Positions 1 to 9,782 of a stretch of DNA of 45,428 nt are shown piece by piece. This DNA comes from Sulfurovum sp. (GTDB lineage Bacteria > Campylobacterota > Campylobacteria > Campylobacterales > Sulfurovaceae). The translations under genes were made by a program, and so were the position numbers. Below the pieces are notes generated by a model that saw only the letters and a program-made list of their open reading frames with translations, searched no databases and was not told the DNA's origin. Each line of letters starts with the position of its first letter. Positions within the stretch are counted from its first letter, which is position 1. Location of the stretch: contig DYMX01000010.1 in assembly GCA_020721345.1 (NCBI GenBank), forward strand, positions 1 to 45,428, read 5' to 3'.

Positions 1-130
1 CAGAAAAGAGATTTTAATTGATACCAACGAGGAACATATCTGATCATTTGGTCATTATTATCTAAAATTTGATATTGCATTATAATAAAATTGAACTGTA
101 AGCATGGTCATAAATAGGTATGTATTAAAG

Positions 131-152
131 TTTAAAATTATTTTGGTATAAT
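131..152 (+). promoter_or_regulatory. Promoter of the rplY operon
   Basis: A TATAAT hexamer at 147-152 is preceded by TGG (extended -10) and by a T/A-rich TTTAAA stretch at 131-136, the shape described for Campylobacter housekeeping promoters, which often lack a -35 box. It lies 31 bases before the rplY start. Bases 1-130 upstream are AT-rich and I see no gene in them. Confidence 0.7.
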
Positions 153-183
153 TTGCACCTAAAAATTACAAAAAAGGAATCCA

Positions 184-720
184 ATGTTAGAAGGTATCGT
201 TAGAGAGAGTATCGGTAGCGGCGCAGCGAAGCGTCTAAAACGAGATGGTTATCTAATTGCCAATATTTATGCTAATGGCGTAGAAAGCGTTTTTGCAGCA
301 TTTAAAAGAGGTGATTTTATAAGAGCGGCCAGAGCTAAAACAACACTTACACTTCCAGTAAGCGTTGACGGCAAAGAGTATAATGCAGTTATACAAGAGT
401 ATCAATTTCATCCGGTAACAGGTGATATTACTCACGTTGATCTTAGAGTTGCGCTTCCGAGCGTAGTGACAGATTACCTAGTACCTGTTAAAACGACAGG
501 AACACCAAAAGGCTTAAAAAACAAAGGTGTACTTATTCAGTCTAAAAAAAGATTGAAACTAAGAGGGGCTATCGAAGATATGCCTGCAAACATTACTCTT
601 GATGTAAGCGATCTTGATAGAGATGATTCTATACTTGTAAGAGATATAGAAGTTCCTACAAATACTCGTATCATGGATAGAAGCCATGTTGCGATCTGTG
701 GTGTGATCAAGTCTAAATAA
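184..720 (+). CDS. rplY: 50S ribosomal protein L25 / Ctc
   Basis: Ribosomal protein L25 of the long Ctc/TL5 type, which binds 5S rRNA in the large subunit. The 178-residue protein has the N-terminal L25 domain (about 1-90, starting MLEGIVRESIG and including the conserved FHPVTGDITHVD segment) and the C-terminal TL5-type beta domain (about 95-178, with the LRGAIEDMPANITLDVSDL stretch). A short Shine-Dalgarno (AAAGGAA) lies just before the ATG. Its stop overlaps the pth start in TAATG, so the two are translationally coupled. The rplY-pth-permease-lysA order is conserved in Campylobacter. Confidence 0.95.
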   Translation: MLEGIVRESIGSGAAKRLKRDGYLIANIYANGVESVFAAFKRGDFIRAARAKTTLTLPVSVDGKEYNAVIQEYQFHPVTGDITHVDLRVALPSVVTDYLVPVKTTGTPKGLKNKGVLIQSKKRLKLRGAIEDMPANITLDVSDLDRDDSILVRDIEVPTNTRIMDRSHVAICGVIKSK

Positions 721-1289
721 TGTTACTTTTTGTAGGTCTTGGCAATCCCGGCAAGGAATACGAAAATAACAGACACAACATTGGCTATAAAGCCATTGAT
801 GTGTTACTTGAATCTGAAAATTTTTCAGAAGTATCTAAAACTTCATTTCACGGTAAATTATACAAATCTTCAAATGATCTATTTTTAAAACCATCAACAT
901 ATATGAATCTATCTGGCAAAAGCGTACAAGCTGTTGTAAATTTTTACAAGATAGAATCGGAAAATATTATAGTAGTTCACGATGACTTAGATCTTCCTTT
1001 TGGTTCTCTTAGGTTTAAAATAGGCGGCGGTGACGGTGGGCATAACGGGCTTAAGTCAATTGATGGTATGATAGGCAAAAATTATATTAGATGTCGAATC
1101 GGCATAGGAAAGCCTGCACGCAAAAGTGAAGTTGCAGGCTATGTTTTGGGTGATTTTAGCGACAATGAAAAGATAGTGATGGATAAAGTGCTTGATTTTT
1201 TAAAAGACGCTATAATGGATATTGATCGTATGTCATTTTCGCAGTTTCAATCAAAACACACTTTAAAACCGATAGAGGCTAACAAATGA
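720..1289 (+). CDS. pth: Peptidyl-tRNA hydrolase
   Basis: Releases tRNA from peptidyl-tRNA that has dropped off ribosomes. The 189-residue length is typical. The N-terminal GLGNPGKEYENNRHNIGY signature carries the catalytic His (H19). The N of YMNLSG (N63), the Asp of VVHDDLDLPFG (D88) and the GGGDGGHNGLKSI loop (about 102-114) complete the active site. It starts on the last base of the rplY stop codon and its end overlaps the next gene by four bases (ATGA), so it is the middle gene of a tightly coupled operon. Nothing unusual. Confidence 0.96.
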   Translation: MLLFVGLGNPGKEYENNRHNIGYKAIDVLLESENFSEVSKTSFHGKLYKSSNDLFLKPSTYMNLSGKSVQAVVNFYKIESENIIVVHDDLDLPFGSLRFKIGGGDGGHNGLKSIDGMIGKNYIRCRIGIGKPARKSEVAGYVLGDFSDNEKIVMDKVLDFLKDAIMDIDRMSFSQFQSKHTLKPIEANK

Positions 1290-2353
1290 AACTCTATTAT
1301 CTTTACATTTCAAAGCACTTTTTGAAAAACTTTATAGTTATACTGCTTGGCATTACTATAATGTTTGTTTTGATAAATTATCTGACATACGGCTCTAGAA
1401 TCAGCGGCGCCTTCAACCAAAAGATATCATATATATTTTACAGCTGGGAACACTCCTTGTCTGTTTTGTACCCTCTAGCGTTAGTATTTGGAGTCATTGC
1501 CACAAAGATACAACTGGTAAAAAATAATACAATGGGTGCATTGTATTCATTTGGATATACAAATAAAAGATTGTTTTTGCCTATACTTGCCATAGCAATG
1601 ACGGTATATATGATTTTCTTTTTTCTACAAACAACATCTTTTGCTTATGCAAAGGACGATGCCGATGCTTTTGTCGGAGCAGGAACTAAAGTCAGCGCAG
1701 CTCAAAAGCTTTTTTTAAAATATAACGATACATATGTGTATATCGACAAACTTGATCCAGTAGCCAAAAAAATATATGGATTGTCTCTTTTTGAAATTAA
1801 AGACAACAAGATCAAATATACTATGAAATCTCCTGTTGGAGTGTATAATGGTAATTCTTGGACGCTTAAAAACGCTGTTATGAAAACAAATTACTATGAC
1901 GGCGATCTTCTCCAAAGGTATGGGATAAAAAATTATACAAACTTTGATACGCTTAATGGATACAAGCCAGCCGTAATTGATACCGTTGGTGATGATGGGG
2001 GCTCCATGAGGCTTGTCGACGCCTATGAGACATATAAACTTTTAGTTTCTCAAAATATAGACACAACTAAGATAAGAGCATCGGTATACAATAAAGTCAT
2101 ATCACCAATGTTTATATTTGGCCTTATAGTCTTAATATTTTTTAAAATACCTTATTTGGCTAGATATGAAAATATGACGCGTGTTGCATCCATTGCCATC
2201 TCTGTCTCTTTGTTGATCTGGGCAAGTTTTATAGGTATAAATTTCCTTGGATCTAATGGGGTTATATTGCCTGAATTGGCATCTTTCGTACCTATTGCCG
2301 CACTCTCTTTCTTTGGGTTTAAAAGCTATTTTGCCAAAGAGATGCTAGCTTAA
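1286..2353 (+). CDS. LptF/LptG-family permease (YjgP/YjgQ)
   Basis: Inner-membrane permease of the YjgP/YjgQ family, the LptF/LptG subunits of the lipopolysaccharide export ABC transporter. In the 355 residues I see the family layout: an N-terminal membrane segment (about 12-34), two more up to about residue 120, a long periplasmic beta-rich domain (about 125-260), and three C-terminal membrane segments (about 268-350). It overlaps pth by four bases, matching the position of permease Cj0313 in C. jejuni. Whether it is LptF or LptG cannot be decided here because the partner gene is outside the window. Confidence 0.85.
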   Translation: MKLYYLYISKHFLKNFIVILLGITIMFVLINYLTYGSRISGAFNQKISYIFYSWEHSLSVLYPLALVFGVIATKIQLVKNNTMGALYSFGYTNKRLFLPILAIAMTVYMIFFFLQTTSFAYAKDDADAFVGAGTKVSAAQKLFLKYNDTYVYIDKLDPVAKKIYGLSLFEIKDNKIKYTMKSPVGVYNGNSWTLKNAVMKTNYYDGDLLQRYGIKNYTNFDTLNGYKPAVIDTVGDDGGSMRLVDAYETYKLLVSQNIDTTKIRASVYNKVISPMFIFGLIVLIFFKIPYLARYENMTRVASIAISVSLLIWASFIGINFLGSNGVILPELASFVPIAALSFFGFKSYFAKEMLA

Positions 2354-2401
2354 AATATTTTTAGATAAAATATAAGTATTAAATTTAGGAACAAAGACAT
2401 T

Positions 2402-3610
2402 ATGAACATAGATTTTTCTTCACTTGCCGCAAAATACGGTACGCCATTATACATATATGATTTTAATTATATTAAAGATAGATACGATGAGCTAAAAGAG
2501 GCTTTTTCCGGACAAAAAAATATTATAAACTATGCCGTGAAAGCAAACTCGAATCTCTCTGTTATCTCTCACTTGGCCGCGCAGGGCGCTGGCGCCGATT
2601 GCGTTAGTATAGGAGAGGTTAAAAGAGCGGTAATGTCCGGAGTTAATAAATATAAGATCATTTTTTCAGGTGTAGGCAAAAGCGATGAAGAGATAAGAGA
2701 GGCATTGAATCTTGATATTCTGCTTATTAACCTTGAGAGCGAAGGAGAGATGAAAAGGGTTGAAGCAGTTGCCTCCGAGCTTGGCAAGATTGCTAGGATA
2801 TCCATCAGGGTCAATCCAAATATAGATCCAAAAACCCATCCTTATATATCAACAGGGCTGCACGACAATAAATTCGGCGTCGAGATAGATATGGCAAAAA
2901 GAATGTATATCTATGCTAAAAAATCCCAATTTCTAAATCCTGTCGGAATTCATTTTCATATAGGATCACAACTGACAGAGCTTGAGCCGATCTCTGAGGC
3001 GTGTCAAATTGTTGCCGATTTGGCAAAAACATTAAAAGCCATTGATATTGATATTAAGTTTTTTGATGTCGGCGGAGGGCTTGGAGTCGTTTACAGCGAT
3101 GAAACAACTATGAATGTGCAAGAGTATGCCGATATGATAAAGAGCGTGACTAAAAACCTAGATGTTACGATTCTTTGTGAGCCAGGAAGATATATGGTAG
3201 CAAATAGCGGATATTTTTTAACCAAAGTGCTATACGAAAAGAAAAACGATAAAAAAAGATTTGTTATAATCGACGGTGCCATGAACGATCTGCTTAGACC
3301 GTCCTTATATAATGCCTACCACAAAATAGAAGCTATAGCCAAAGCAGGAGAAGCAAGTGCTGCCGATGTTGTCGGTCCCGTGTGTGAAAGCGGAGATTTT
3401 TTGGGCAAAGATGTTCTTTTGCCACCATTAGAACATAATGATCTGCTTGTGGTTAAAAGTGCAGGCGCATACGGATTTAGCATGTCAAGCAACTACAATA
3501 CAAGAGGCAGGGTTGCAGAGGTTGCTCTAAGAGACGGAGCTGATAGGATCATACGCAAAAGAGAGAGTTTTGAGGATATGATAGCATCTGAAAAAGAGTT
3601 TTTGGTATAA
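2402..3610 (+). CDS. lysA: Diaminopimelate decarboxylase
   Basis: PLP enzyme that converts meso-diaminopimelate to L-lysine, the last step of the DAP pathway. The 402 residues show the fold-III decarboxylase: PLP-binding lysine in NYAVKANSN (K47), the HFHIGSQ histidine, the glycine loop FFDVGGGLGV, CEPGRYMVANSG, and the substrate/dimer motif GPVCESGDFLG. Start is ATG with GGAA upstream. It follows the permease after a 48-base AT-rich gap that could hold a weak promoter (TAAAAT near 2365). Next comes pheA, 18 bases downstream. Confidence 0.95.
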   Translation: MNIDFSSLAAKYGTPLYIYDFNYIKDRYDELKEAFSGQKNIINYAVKANSNLSVISHLAAQGAGADCVSIGEVKRAVMSGVNKYKIIFSGVGKSDEEIREALNLDILLINLESEGEMKRVEAVASELGKIARISIRVNPNIDPKTHPYISTGLHDNKFGVEIDMAKRMYIYAKKSQFLNPVGIHFHIGSQLTELEPISEACQIVADLAKTLKAIDIDIKFFDVGGGLGVVYSDETTMNVQEYADMIKSVTKNLDVTILCEPGRYMVANSGYFLTKVLYEKKNDKKRFVIIDGAMNDLLRPSLYNAYHKIEAIAKAGEASAADVVGPVCESGDFLGKDVLLPPLEHNDLLVVKSAGAYGFSMSSNYNTRGRVAEVALRDGADRIIRKRESFEDMIASEKEFLV

Positions 3611-3628
3611 TCTATCAAAGGAAAAGAA

Positions 3629-4696
3629 ATGGATTTAGAATCATTAAGAGGTCAGATAGATCAAATTGACGATGAGTTATTGGAACTTATCAATAAAAGG
3701 ATGGAAGTTGTCCATTTGGTCGGAGAGTTAAAAAACAGTTCAAAGTCTCCAATATATAGACCAGAACGTGAACAATCTATCTTGACAAGACTAAAAGAAA
3801 AAAATGCAAATATGCACGGCAGACTAAATGACAAATCCATAGATGCTCTGTTTTTGGAGCTTTTTGCAGTTGCTAGAAATCTTGAACTTCCAGAAGCTGT
3901 TGCATATTTAGGACCGGAAGCGAGTTTTACCCATCAAGCAGCTGAGGTTAAATTCGGCGCAACGAGCACCTATTTCCCGATTGCCTCTATTGAAGGTGTT
4001 TTCAGGGAAGTGCAAAAAGGAACCGCGAAGTTCGGGGTTATTCCGATAGAAAATAGCTCAAACGGGATTGTAAGCGATACGATACACGGTCTTGATATGT
4101 ATAATCTAAAAATAGTGGCGGAAGTGATGATAGATATACATCTTGCTTTTGCTTCATTGAATGATAATATCCACAATATAAAAACGATATATTCAAAAGA
4201 TATTGCATTCGAACAATGCCGTAACTTCTTAGAAGACCTTGGATTCAATGAGGTTGCTTTGATACCGGTTGAATCTACGGCAAAAGCAGCAAAAATGGCT
4301 GCAAGTGAGCCAAATTCGGCAGCCATTTGCCCTGACATCGCCGCTAAAATGTATAATCTCCCGATAAGATTTAGTGATATAGAAGACAATAGCAATAATA
4401 GAACCAGATTTTTTATAATAAGTGATTTTGAAAATGCTCCTTTCGGAAATGATAAAACATCTTTATTGGTAAAGCTGCTTAACAAGCCTGGAGCTTTGGT
4501 GGAATTTTTGAATGATTTTGAAGAAGCAAAAATAAATCTAACAAAAATTAAATCACATATCGTTGGCGGTGAGTCTATATTCTTTATAGAATTCAACGGG
4601 CATAAAGATGATATTGTTATTAAAAATATACTTGATAAACATAAAGAGAGTATCAAAATTTTGGGGTCATACATAAAAGAGGTAGAGGATATATAG
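3629..4696 (+). CDS. pheA: Bifunctional chorismate mutase / prephenate dehydratase
   Basis: Makes phenylpyruvate for phenylalanine synthesis from chorismate. Three domains can be read in the 355 residues: an AroQ-type chorismate mutase (about 1-90), a prephenate dehydratase (about 93-272, starting VAYLGPEASFTHQAA and carrying the NNRTRFFII catalytic TRF motif), and a C-terminal ACT domain (about 278-350, NKPGALVEFLNDF) that in the family binds phenylalanine for feedback inhibition. Shine-Dalgarno AAAGGA precedes the ATG. Its TAG is immediately followed by the hisC ATG, so the two aromatic/histidine genes form one operon. Confidence 0.95.
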   Translation: MDLESLRGQIDQIDDELLELINKRMEVVHLVGELKNSSKSPIYRPEREQSILTRLKEKNANMHGRLNDKSIDALFLELFAVARNLELPEAVAYLGPEASFTHQAAEVKFGATSTYFPIASIEGVFREVQKGTAKFGVIPIENSSNGIVSDTIHGLDMYNLKIVAEVMIDIHLAFASLNDNIHNIKTIYSKDIAFEQCRNFLEDLGFNEVALIPVESTAKAAKMAASEPNSAAICPDIAAKMYNLPIRFSDIEDNSNNRTRFFIISDFENAPFGNDKTSLLVKLLNKPGALVEFLNDFEEAKINLTKIKSHIVGGESIFFIEFNGHKDDIVIKNILDKHKESIKILGSYIKEVEDI

Positions 4697-5794
4697 ATGA
4701 AATTTAATGAAACATTAAAAGATATTACACTGTATGAAGCAGGGAAGCCGATAGAACTTGTTGTTAGAGAGTTCGGTATAGAGCTCGGGAAAGTCGTAAA
4801 ACTGGCTTCAAACGAAAATCCATTAGGAACTCCGCCGTCAGTTGCGAAAGTTTTGAGCGAATATTCTGCAAAAGCTCATTTGTATCCTGATGACAGTATG
4901 TATGAACTAAAAGAGTCTTTGGCTAAAAAATACGAGGTAGATCCAAAAGAGATAATCATAGGCGCAGGAAGCGATCAAGTGTTGGAATTTATATCAAGAT
5001 CACTTCTTTCAAGTAATGACAGCGTTCTTATGAGCAAGGTAACTTTTGCAATGTATGAGATATATGCAAAACAGATGGGAGCAAAAACAATAAGAACTCC
5101 TAGCTTTGTGCATAAAGTGGATGAATTTATATCATATTACAAAGAGCATAAACCAAAGATCGTTTATCTTTGCATTCCAAATAATCCGGTCGGCGACTGT
5201 TTGTCAAAAAAAGAGGCTTTCGAGATAATAGAAGCAATTGATAGTGATACGCTAGTAGTGGTTGATGGTGCCTATATGGAATATGCAGCCTATAAAAACA
5301 AGGACTATCTAATAACACCGCAAGATACTCTAAAATATGACAATGTAATATATCTTGGAACCTTTTCAAAAGCGTATGGACTTGGCGGAATGAGAGTCGG
5401 ATACGGTATAGCAAAAAGCACTCTTATCAAAGAAATTGCAAAAATGAGACCACCTTTCAATATTACTTCACTCTCTCTTGCAGCTGCGGTCGAGGCATTA
5501 AAAGCAGAAGAATTTTTAGAAGAGACTTGCAAGCTCCATTTTGAGCAGATTGTAAGATATGAAGAGTTTGCTAAAAATAATAACATAGAGTACATAGACA
5601 GCTATACAAACTTTATAACATATATGTTTGATGACTCTTATAATTCCACAGTCATAGCAGATGCGCTTTTGAAACAAGGCGTAATTATAAGAAATCTTGC
5701 AAGTTACGGTTTGAACGCTATTCGTATAACGATAGGCACAAAAAAACAGAATGATAGATTTTTTGATAGTTTTTTGCCGCTTTTGAAGAGATAG
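4697..5794 (+). CDS. hisC: Histidinol-phosphate / aromatic aminotransferase
   Basis: Class I/II PLP aminotransferase. The 365-residue protein carries LASNENPLGTPP near the N terminus, the CIPNNPVGDCLS loop, VDGAYMEYA and the PLP lysine in GTFSKAYGLGGMRVGYG (K225). HisC converts imidazole-acetol phosphate to histidinol phosphate. The tight link to pheA fits a second role in phenylalanine/tyrosine transamination, known for HisC homologues, but that is inference. No flagellar genes follow it, unlike C. jejuni, where fliF-fliG-fliH separate hisC from dxs. Confidence 0.93.
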   Translation: MKFNETLKDITLYEAGKPIELVVREFGIELGKVVKLASNENPLGTPPSVAKVLSEYSAKAHLYPDDSMYELKESLAKKYEVDPKEIIIGAGSDQVLEFISRSLLSSNDSVLMSKVTFAMYEIYAKQMGAKTIRTPSFVHKVDEFISYYKEHKPKIVYLCIPNNPVGDCLSKKEAFEIIEAIDSDTLVVVDGAYMEYAAYKNKDYLITPQDTLKYDNVIYLGTFSKAYGLGGMRVGYGIAKSTLIKEIAKMRPPFNITSLSLAAAVEALKAEEFLEETCKLHFEQIVRYEEFAKNNNIEYIDSYTNFITYMFDDSYNSTVIADALLKQGVIIRNLASYGLNAIRITIGTKKQNDRFFDSFLPLLKR

Positions 5795-5795
5795 A

Positions 5796-7622
5796 ATGGA
5801 AATTAAAAATTACACGCTTGATGAGCTTGATGAGCTATCTGCCAAAATAAGAGATAGGATATTAAATGTTGTCAGTAAAAACGGCGGACATCTTAGTTCT
5901 ACCTTGGGCGCAACAGACTTAATAGTTGGCATGCACTATGTATTTGATGCAAAAACAGATCCATTTATTTTTGATGTTAGCCATCAGTGTTATGCCCATA
6001 AGCTTTTAACGGATAGGTGGGATGAGTTTGATACATTAAGACAATTTAACGGCATTAGCGGATATACAAAGCCAAAAGAATCGCCATTTGATTATTATGT
6101 TGCTGGGCATAGTTCGACGTCTATATCAATTGCAACCGGAGCCGCAAAGGCAATAGCTTTAAAAGATGAAGATAGAGTGCCGGTTGTATTGATAGGAGAC
6201 GGCTCTATGAGCGCCGGTATGGTTTATGAGGCACTAAATGAACTTGGGGATAGAAAATATCCCGTTGTTATTATACTAAATGATAATGAGATGAGTATAT
6301 CAAAGCCGATAGGTTCAATTAGTAAAATCTTATCCCAAAGTATGGCAAGTCCTTTTTACCAAAAATTTAAAAAATTCATCGATAAATCGTTGAATGGGCT
6401 TGAAAGCGCCAAATATCTTGCAAAAAGATTTGAAGAGTCTTTTAAGCTTATAACACCGGGTGTTATATTTGAAGAGATGGGCGTAGAGTATATAGGACCG
6501 ATAAACGGTCATAATATCGCAGAAATAATACAAACTTTACAGATTGCCAAAGAGCTTAAAAAACCGGTTATTATTCATGCTCAGACAATAAAAGGGAAGG
6601 GGTATGAAATAGCCCAAGGCGCAGGAGCCGGCAAAGAGCATTGGCATGGGGTAGGCGCATTTGACCTAGAAAGCGGTGAAATTTTTAAAAAATCATCATC
6701 AAAAAGCGCCACCTCTATTTTTGGTGAAACTCTGCTCGAATTTGCACGTAAAGATGAAAAAGTTGTCGGTATCACAGCAGCTATGCCAAGCGGAACAGGG
6801 CTTGATATAGCAATGAAAGAGTATCCGACAAGATTTTGGGATGTAGCGATAGCAGAGCAGCATGCGGTCACTCAGTGTGGCGCATTGGCAAAAGAGGGTT
6901 TTAAACCTTTTTGCGCTTTGTATTCTACATTTTTACAAAGAGGATATGACCAGCTTATTCATGATGTTGCCCTAATGGATGTAGGTGTTGTTTTTGCGAT
7001 CGATAGAGGTGGGATCGTCGGAGAAGACGGTGAAACTCATCAAGGAGTATTTGATATATCATTTTTGAGAGCTATTCCAAATATGACGATTTTTGCTCCA
7101 TATAATGAAACAACCATGATGCTCTCTATGGAATTTGCAAAAGAGATGAGAACACCTTGCGCATTTAGGTATCCAAGAGGCGCATTTATTGCGCAAGATC
7201 GCGCTTCTTTGCCTTTTATTTTGGGCAGATCGGTTGTTTTACAAGATGGAAGCGATATAGCGTTTATAGGATACGGTAACGGCGTTGGCAGGGCTATAGA
7301 AGTTGAAAAGTTGGTTGATTTTACTCCAACTGTTGTGGATTTGAGATTTGTTAAACCGTTAGATGGTGAGGTTTTGATGAATTTAAGCAAAACTCACAAA
7401 AGCTGGTTTGTCTTTAGCGATAGCGCAAAAATAGGCGGAGTAGGGTCTGCAATATTGGAATTTTTAAATGTTTCAAGAATTAATGATATAAATTTAGTAA
7501 CTTTTGAGTATGATGATACTTTTATAACTCATGGAGCAACAAGCGATGTTGAGTATTCTTTAGGATTAACTCCGTTGCAGTTGTCGCAAAAGATTAAAAA
7601 AACTTTAGAAGGAAATATATGA
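5796..7622 (+). CDS. dxs: 1-deoxy-D-xylulose-5-phosphate synthase
   Basis: Thiamine diphosphate enzyme that joins pyruvate and glyceraldehyde 3-phosphate in the first step of the MEP isoprenoid pathway; ispG of the same pathway lies at 23950. In the 608 residues the ThDP/metal motif runs from [15 protein letters not shown] to [10 protein letters not shown]. The transketolase pyrimidine domain carries [12 protein letters not shown] and [15 protein letters not shown], and a C-terminal transketolase domain ends the protein. It starts one base after the hisC stop and overlaps metK by four bases, so it sits in a continuous pheA-hisC-dxs-metK operon. Confidence 0.96.
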   Translation: MEIKNYTLDELDELSAKIRDRILNVVSKNGGHLSSTLGATDLIVGMHYVFDAKTDPFIFDVSHQCYAHKLLTDRWDEFDTLRQFNGISGYTKPKESPFDYYVAGHSSTSISIATGAAKAIALKDEDRVPVVLIGDGSMSAGMVYEALNELGDRKYPVVIILNDNEMSISKPIGSISKILSQSMASPFYQKFKKFIDKSLNGLESAKYLAKRFEESFKLITPGVIFEEMGVEYIGPINGHNIAEIIQTLQIAKELKKPVIIHAQTIKGKGYEIAQGAGAGKEHWHGVGAFDLESGEIFKKSSSKSATSIFGETLLEFARKDEKVVGITAAMPSGTGLDIAMKEYPTRFWDVAIAEQHAVTQCGALAKEGFKPFCALYSTFLQRGYDQLIHDVALMDVGVVFAIDRGGIVGEDGETHQGVFDISFLRAIPNMTIFAPYNETTMMLSMEFAKEMRTPCAFRYPRGAFIAQDRASLPFILGRSVVLQDGSDIAFIGYGNGVGRAIEVEKLVDFTPTVVDLRFVKPLDGEVLMNLSKTHKSWFVFSDSAKIGGVGSAILEFLNVSRINDINLVTFEYDDTFITHGATSDVEYSLGLTPLQLSQKIKKTLEGNI

Positions 7623-8776
7623 GCAGTAGATATATATTTACTAGCGAGTCTGTAACTGAGGGTCATCCAGATAAGATGGCCGATCAGATAAGCGACGCTA
7701 TATTAGATGATATTTTATCAAAAGATACTAATGCCAGAGTTGCATGCGAAACACTTGTCAGTAATGGATTTTGCGTAATTGCGGGAGAGCTTAAAACTAC
7801 AGCCTATTGCCCTATGCAAGAGATCGCAAGAGAAGTTATAAGAGAGATAGGCTATACCGATGCAAGTTTTGGATTTGATTATAGAAGTGCAGCGGTTCTT
7901 AATGGCATAGGAGAACAAAGCCCAGATATAAATCAAGGCGTTGATAAAAGCTGCGGAGAGATAGGCGCAGGAGATCAAGGACTTATGTTTGGTTACGCAT
8001 GTAATGAAACAAGCGAGCTTATGCCGCTGCCTATATCTTTAGCGCATAGATTGACATCAAAATTAGCCGAAGTTAGAAAAAACGGCAGGATACCGTTTCT
8101 TAGACCTGACGGTAAAGCGCAAGTTAGCGTTATTTATGAAAACGGTAAACCGGTCGGCATTGATACGATCGTAGTATCGGCGCAGCATCATGATGATATT
8201 CCTGAAAATATTATCAAAGATGCTATTATGCAAGAGGTTATAAAAGAAGTAATTCCAACGCATATGTTAAATGACAGTATCAAATACCACATAAATCCGA
8301 CAGGACGATTTGTCATAGGCGGTCCTCAAGGCGACGCCGGACTAACAGGCAGAAAGATCATAGTGGACACATACGGCGGAAGTTGTCCTCACGGTGGTGG
8401 GGCATTTAGCGGTAAAGATCCGACAAAAGTCGATAGAAGCGCAGCGTATGCGGCAAGACATATCGCTAAAAATTTAGTTGCTGCGGGCGTTTGCGATAAA
8501 GCAACGATACAGCTGGCATATGCGATTGGCGTCGTACGGCCGGTTTCGATCTATATAAACACACATGGCACTTCAAGCATAGATGAAGCGGATATTACAA
8601 AATGTGTTGAGGAACTTTTTGATCTATCTCCGAAAGGTATCACAAATGCACTCGATCTACTTAAGCCAATTTATCGTAAAACGGCGGCTTATGGACATTT
8701 TGGAAGAGAAGATCAAGGTTTTGGCTGGGAGATGCTAAATAGAGTTAATGACATAAAAGAGTACTTTAAGATATAA
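7619..8776 (+). CDS. metK: S-adenosylmethionine synthetase
   Basis: Makes S-adenosylmethionine from methionine and ATP. The 385-residue protein has the standard landmarks: [16 protein letters not shown] near the N terminus, [12 protein letters not shown] (ATP-binding hexapeptide GAGDQG), the [12 protein letters not shown] loop, and [19 protein letters not shown] (the GGGAFSGKD nonapeptide). ATG overlaps the dxs stop (ATGA). A weak AGAGC/GCTCT hairpin lies just after the stop (8777-8791) without a clear T-run, so termination there is uncertain. Confidence 0.97.
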   Translation: MSSRYIFTSESVTEGHPDKMADQISDAILDDILSKDTNARVACETLVSNGFCVIAGELKTTAYCPMQEIAREVIREIGYTDASFGFDYRSAAVLNGIGEQSPDINQGVDKSCGEIGAGDQGLMFGYACNETSELMPLPISLAHRLTSKLAEVRKNGRIPFLRPDGKAQVSVIYENGKPVGIDTIVVSAQHHDDIPENIIKDAIMQEVIKEVIPTHMLNDSIKYHINPTGRFVIGGPQGDAGLTGRKIIVDTYGGSCPHGGGAFSGKDPTKVDRSAAYAARHIAKNLVAAGVCDKATIQLAYAIGVVRPVSIYINTHGTSSIDEADITKCVEELFDLSPKGITNALDLLKPIYRKTAAYGHFGREDQGFGWEMLNRVNDIKEYFKI

Positions 8777-8839
8777 AGAGCGTTTTGCTCTATGGATTTT
8801 AAAATCAATTATGCCAATCAAAAATAAAAGGAAAACAAT

Positions 8840-9136
8840 ATGCAAATTTATGTAGGAAATTTATCTTATGGAACAACAGACGAGTCACTAAAAAATTTAT
8901 TTGAGCAATACGGTGAAGTCGCATCTGCTAAAATTATCACAGACAGAGAAACAGGAAGAGCAAAAGGCTTTGGTTTTGTAACAATGAATGACGATGCAGC
9001 GGCTCTTGAGGCAATAGATTCTTTAAACGGTAAAGATTTTGATGGCAGAACGCTTAGGATCAACGAAGCAAAACCAAGAGAAAACACCGGTTCAAGAGAC
9101 AATAGACCAAGAAGAAATTTCAACGATAGATACTAG
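8840..9136 (+). CDS. RRM-domain RNA-binding protein
   Basis: Small single-RRM protein of the bacterial cyanobacterial-Rbp/glycine-rich type. The 98 residues hold one RNA recognition motif (about 1-80) with RNP2 (IYVGNLSY at 3-10) and RNP1 (KGFGFVTM) complete, followed by a short basic, disordered Arg/Asn-rich tail. It probably binds single-stranded RNA; a specific target cannot be read from sequence. AAAAGGA lies upstream of the ATG. It stands alone, separated from ferredoxin by a 233-base stretch (9137-9369) in which I see no gene, only an AT-rich region ending in a promoter. Confidence 0.9.
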   Translation: MQIYVGNLSYGTTDESLKNLFEQYGEVASAKIITDRETGRAKGFGFVTMNDDAAALEAIDSLNGKDFDGRTLRINEAKPRENTGSRDNRPRRNFNDRY

Positions 9137-9331
9137 TCTAAACATATGAGTTGTGTATAGCTAAATAAAATGTTTTTAAATATGATTTAAAACATCAAAT
9201 CTAGACTTTACACCCTCTTTTATCTCCTATTTACCCATAGTCAATCATTCTATAAGTATGTGTTAAGAAACATATTTGAAAAAAGCCAAAGAATTTATAC
9301 AAAATAAAGAAAATTTTTAAAAAAGATTTGA

Positions 9332-9337
9332 TATAGT
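9332..9337 (+). promoter_or_regulatory. Probable -10 box for the ferredoxin gene
   Basis: A TATAGT hexamer, preceded by A/T-rich sequence, lies 32 bases before the ferredoxin start, which has a strong AAGGAG ribosome site. No clear -35 box is seen. The call rests on position and similarity to the other -10 boxes in this window. Confidence 0.45.
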
Positions 9338-9369
9338 GGTATTCGAAATTGATTTAAGGAGAAAACAAT

Positions 9370-9642
9370 ATGGCTGTAATGATTACAGATACCTGTATCA
9401 ACTGTGGTGCATGTATAGATGAGTGTCCGGTTGAAGCGATCGTTGATGAGGATGAGAACCCGACTGGTGAAGAGATCTATTATGTTTATGCTGATAAATG
9501 CGTAGAATGTGTTGGATATCACGATACTCCGGCATGCGCAGAAGCATGTCCAACTGAGGGTTGTATCCAATGGGATGACGCAACTGACGGTATGCCGGTA
9601 AGCGAAAACAGAAAATCAAAAGGCACTCCAGTAGTAGAGTAA
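9370..9642 (+). CDS. fdxA: 2[4Fe-4S] ferredoxin, YfhL/Allochromatium type
   Basis: Small electron carrier of 90 residues with two iron-sulfur cluster motifs. The first is regular (CINCGACIDECPVEA). The second has the enlarged spacing typical of the YfhL/Allochromatium ferredoxin family, CVECVGYHDTPACAEACP, plus one extra Cys in PTEGCIQW. Very acidic overall. Strong ribosome site (AAGGAG). It is followed by a good intrinsic terminator, so it is monocistronic. The ferredoxin-ndk neighbourhood is conserved in Campylobacter (fdxA/Cj0333c); the redox partner cannot be inferred. Confidence 0.9.
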   Translation: MAVMITDTCINCGACIDECPVEAIVDEDENPTGEEIYYVYADKCVECVGYHDTPACAEACPTEGCIQWDDATDGMPVSENRKSKGTPVVE

Positions 9643-9650
9643 ATGCCTGC

Positions 9651-9676
9651 CTGCCACATCTCGTGGCAGTTTTTTT
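9651..9676 (+). terminator. Intrinsic terminator after ferredoxin
   Basis: A perfect 7-bp stem (CTGCCAC / GTGGCAG) with a 5-base loop is followed directly by seven T residues, nine bases after the ferredoxin stop codon. This is the cleanest rho-independent terminator in the window. Confidence 0.9.
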
Positions 9677-9707
9677 ATCTTCAATTTATTTTTAATCATC
9701 TTTTATG

Positions 9708-9713
9708 TATAAT
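9708..9713 (+). promoter_or_regulatory. -10 box of the ndk/fab operon
   Basis: A perfect TATAAT hexamer lies 69 bases before ndk and just downstream of the ferredoxin terminator, so it probably drives ndk and the DUF177-rpmF-plsX-fabH genes behind it. T-rich sequence precedes it at the usual distance. Confidence 0.6.
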
Positions 9714-9782
9714 AATGCCTCGAAAATCCCAAACAGTTATTTTTAAAATAAAACAGGGAAAAACAAACAAGGATAAAGTAAA

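Noticed and set aside
3970-4674. Long open frame of 234 codons on the minus strand, opposite pheA
   Set aside because: It lies entirely antisense to well-conserved pheA domains, has a composition expected of a mirrored reading frame, no ribosome site and no recognisable motif.
8777-8791. Terminator after metK
   Set aside because: Only a 5-bp stem without a T-run; kept as a remark in the metK entry.
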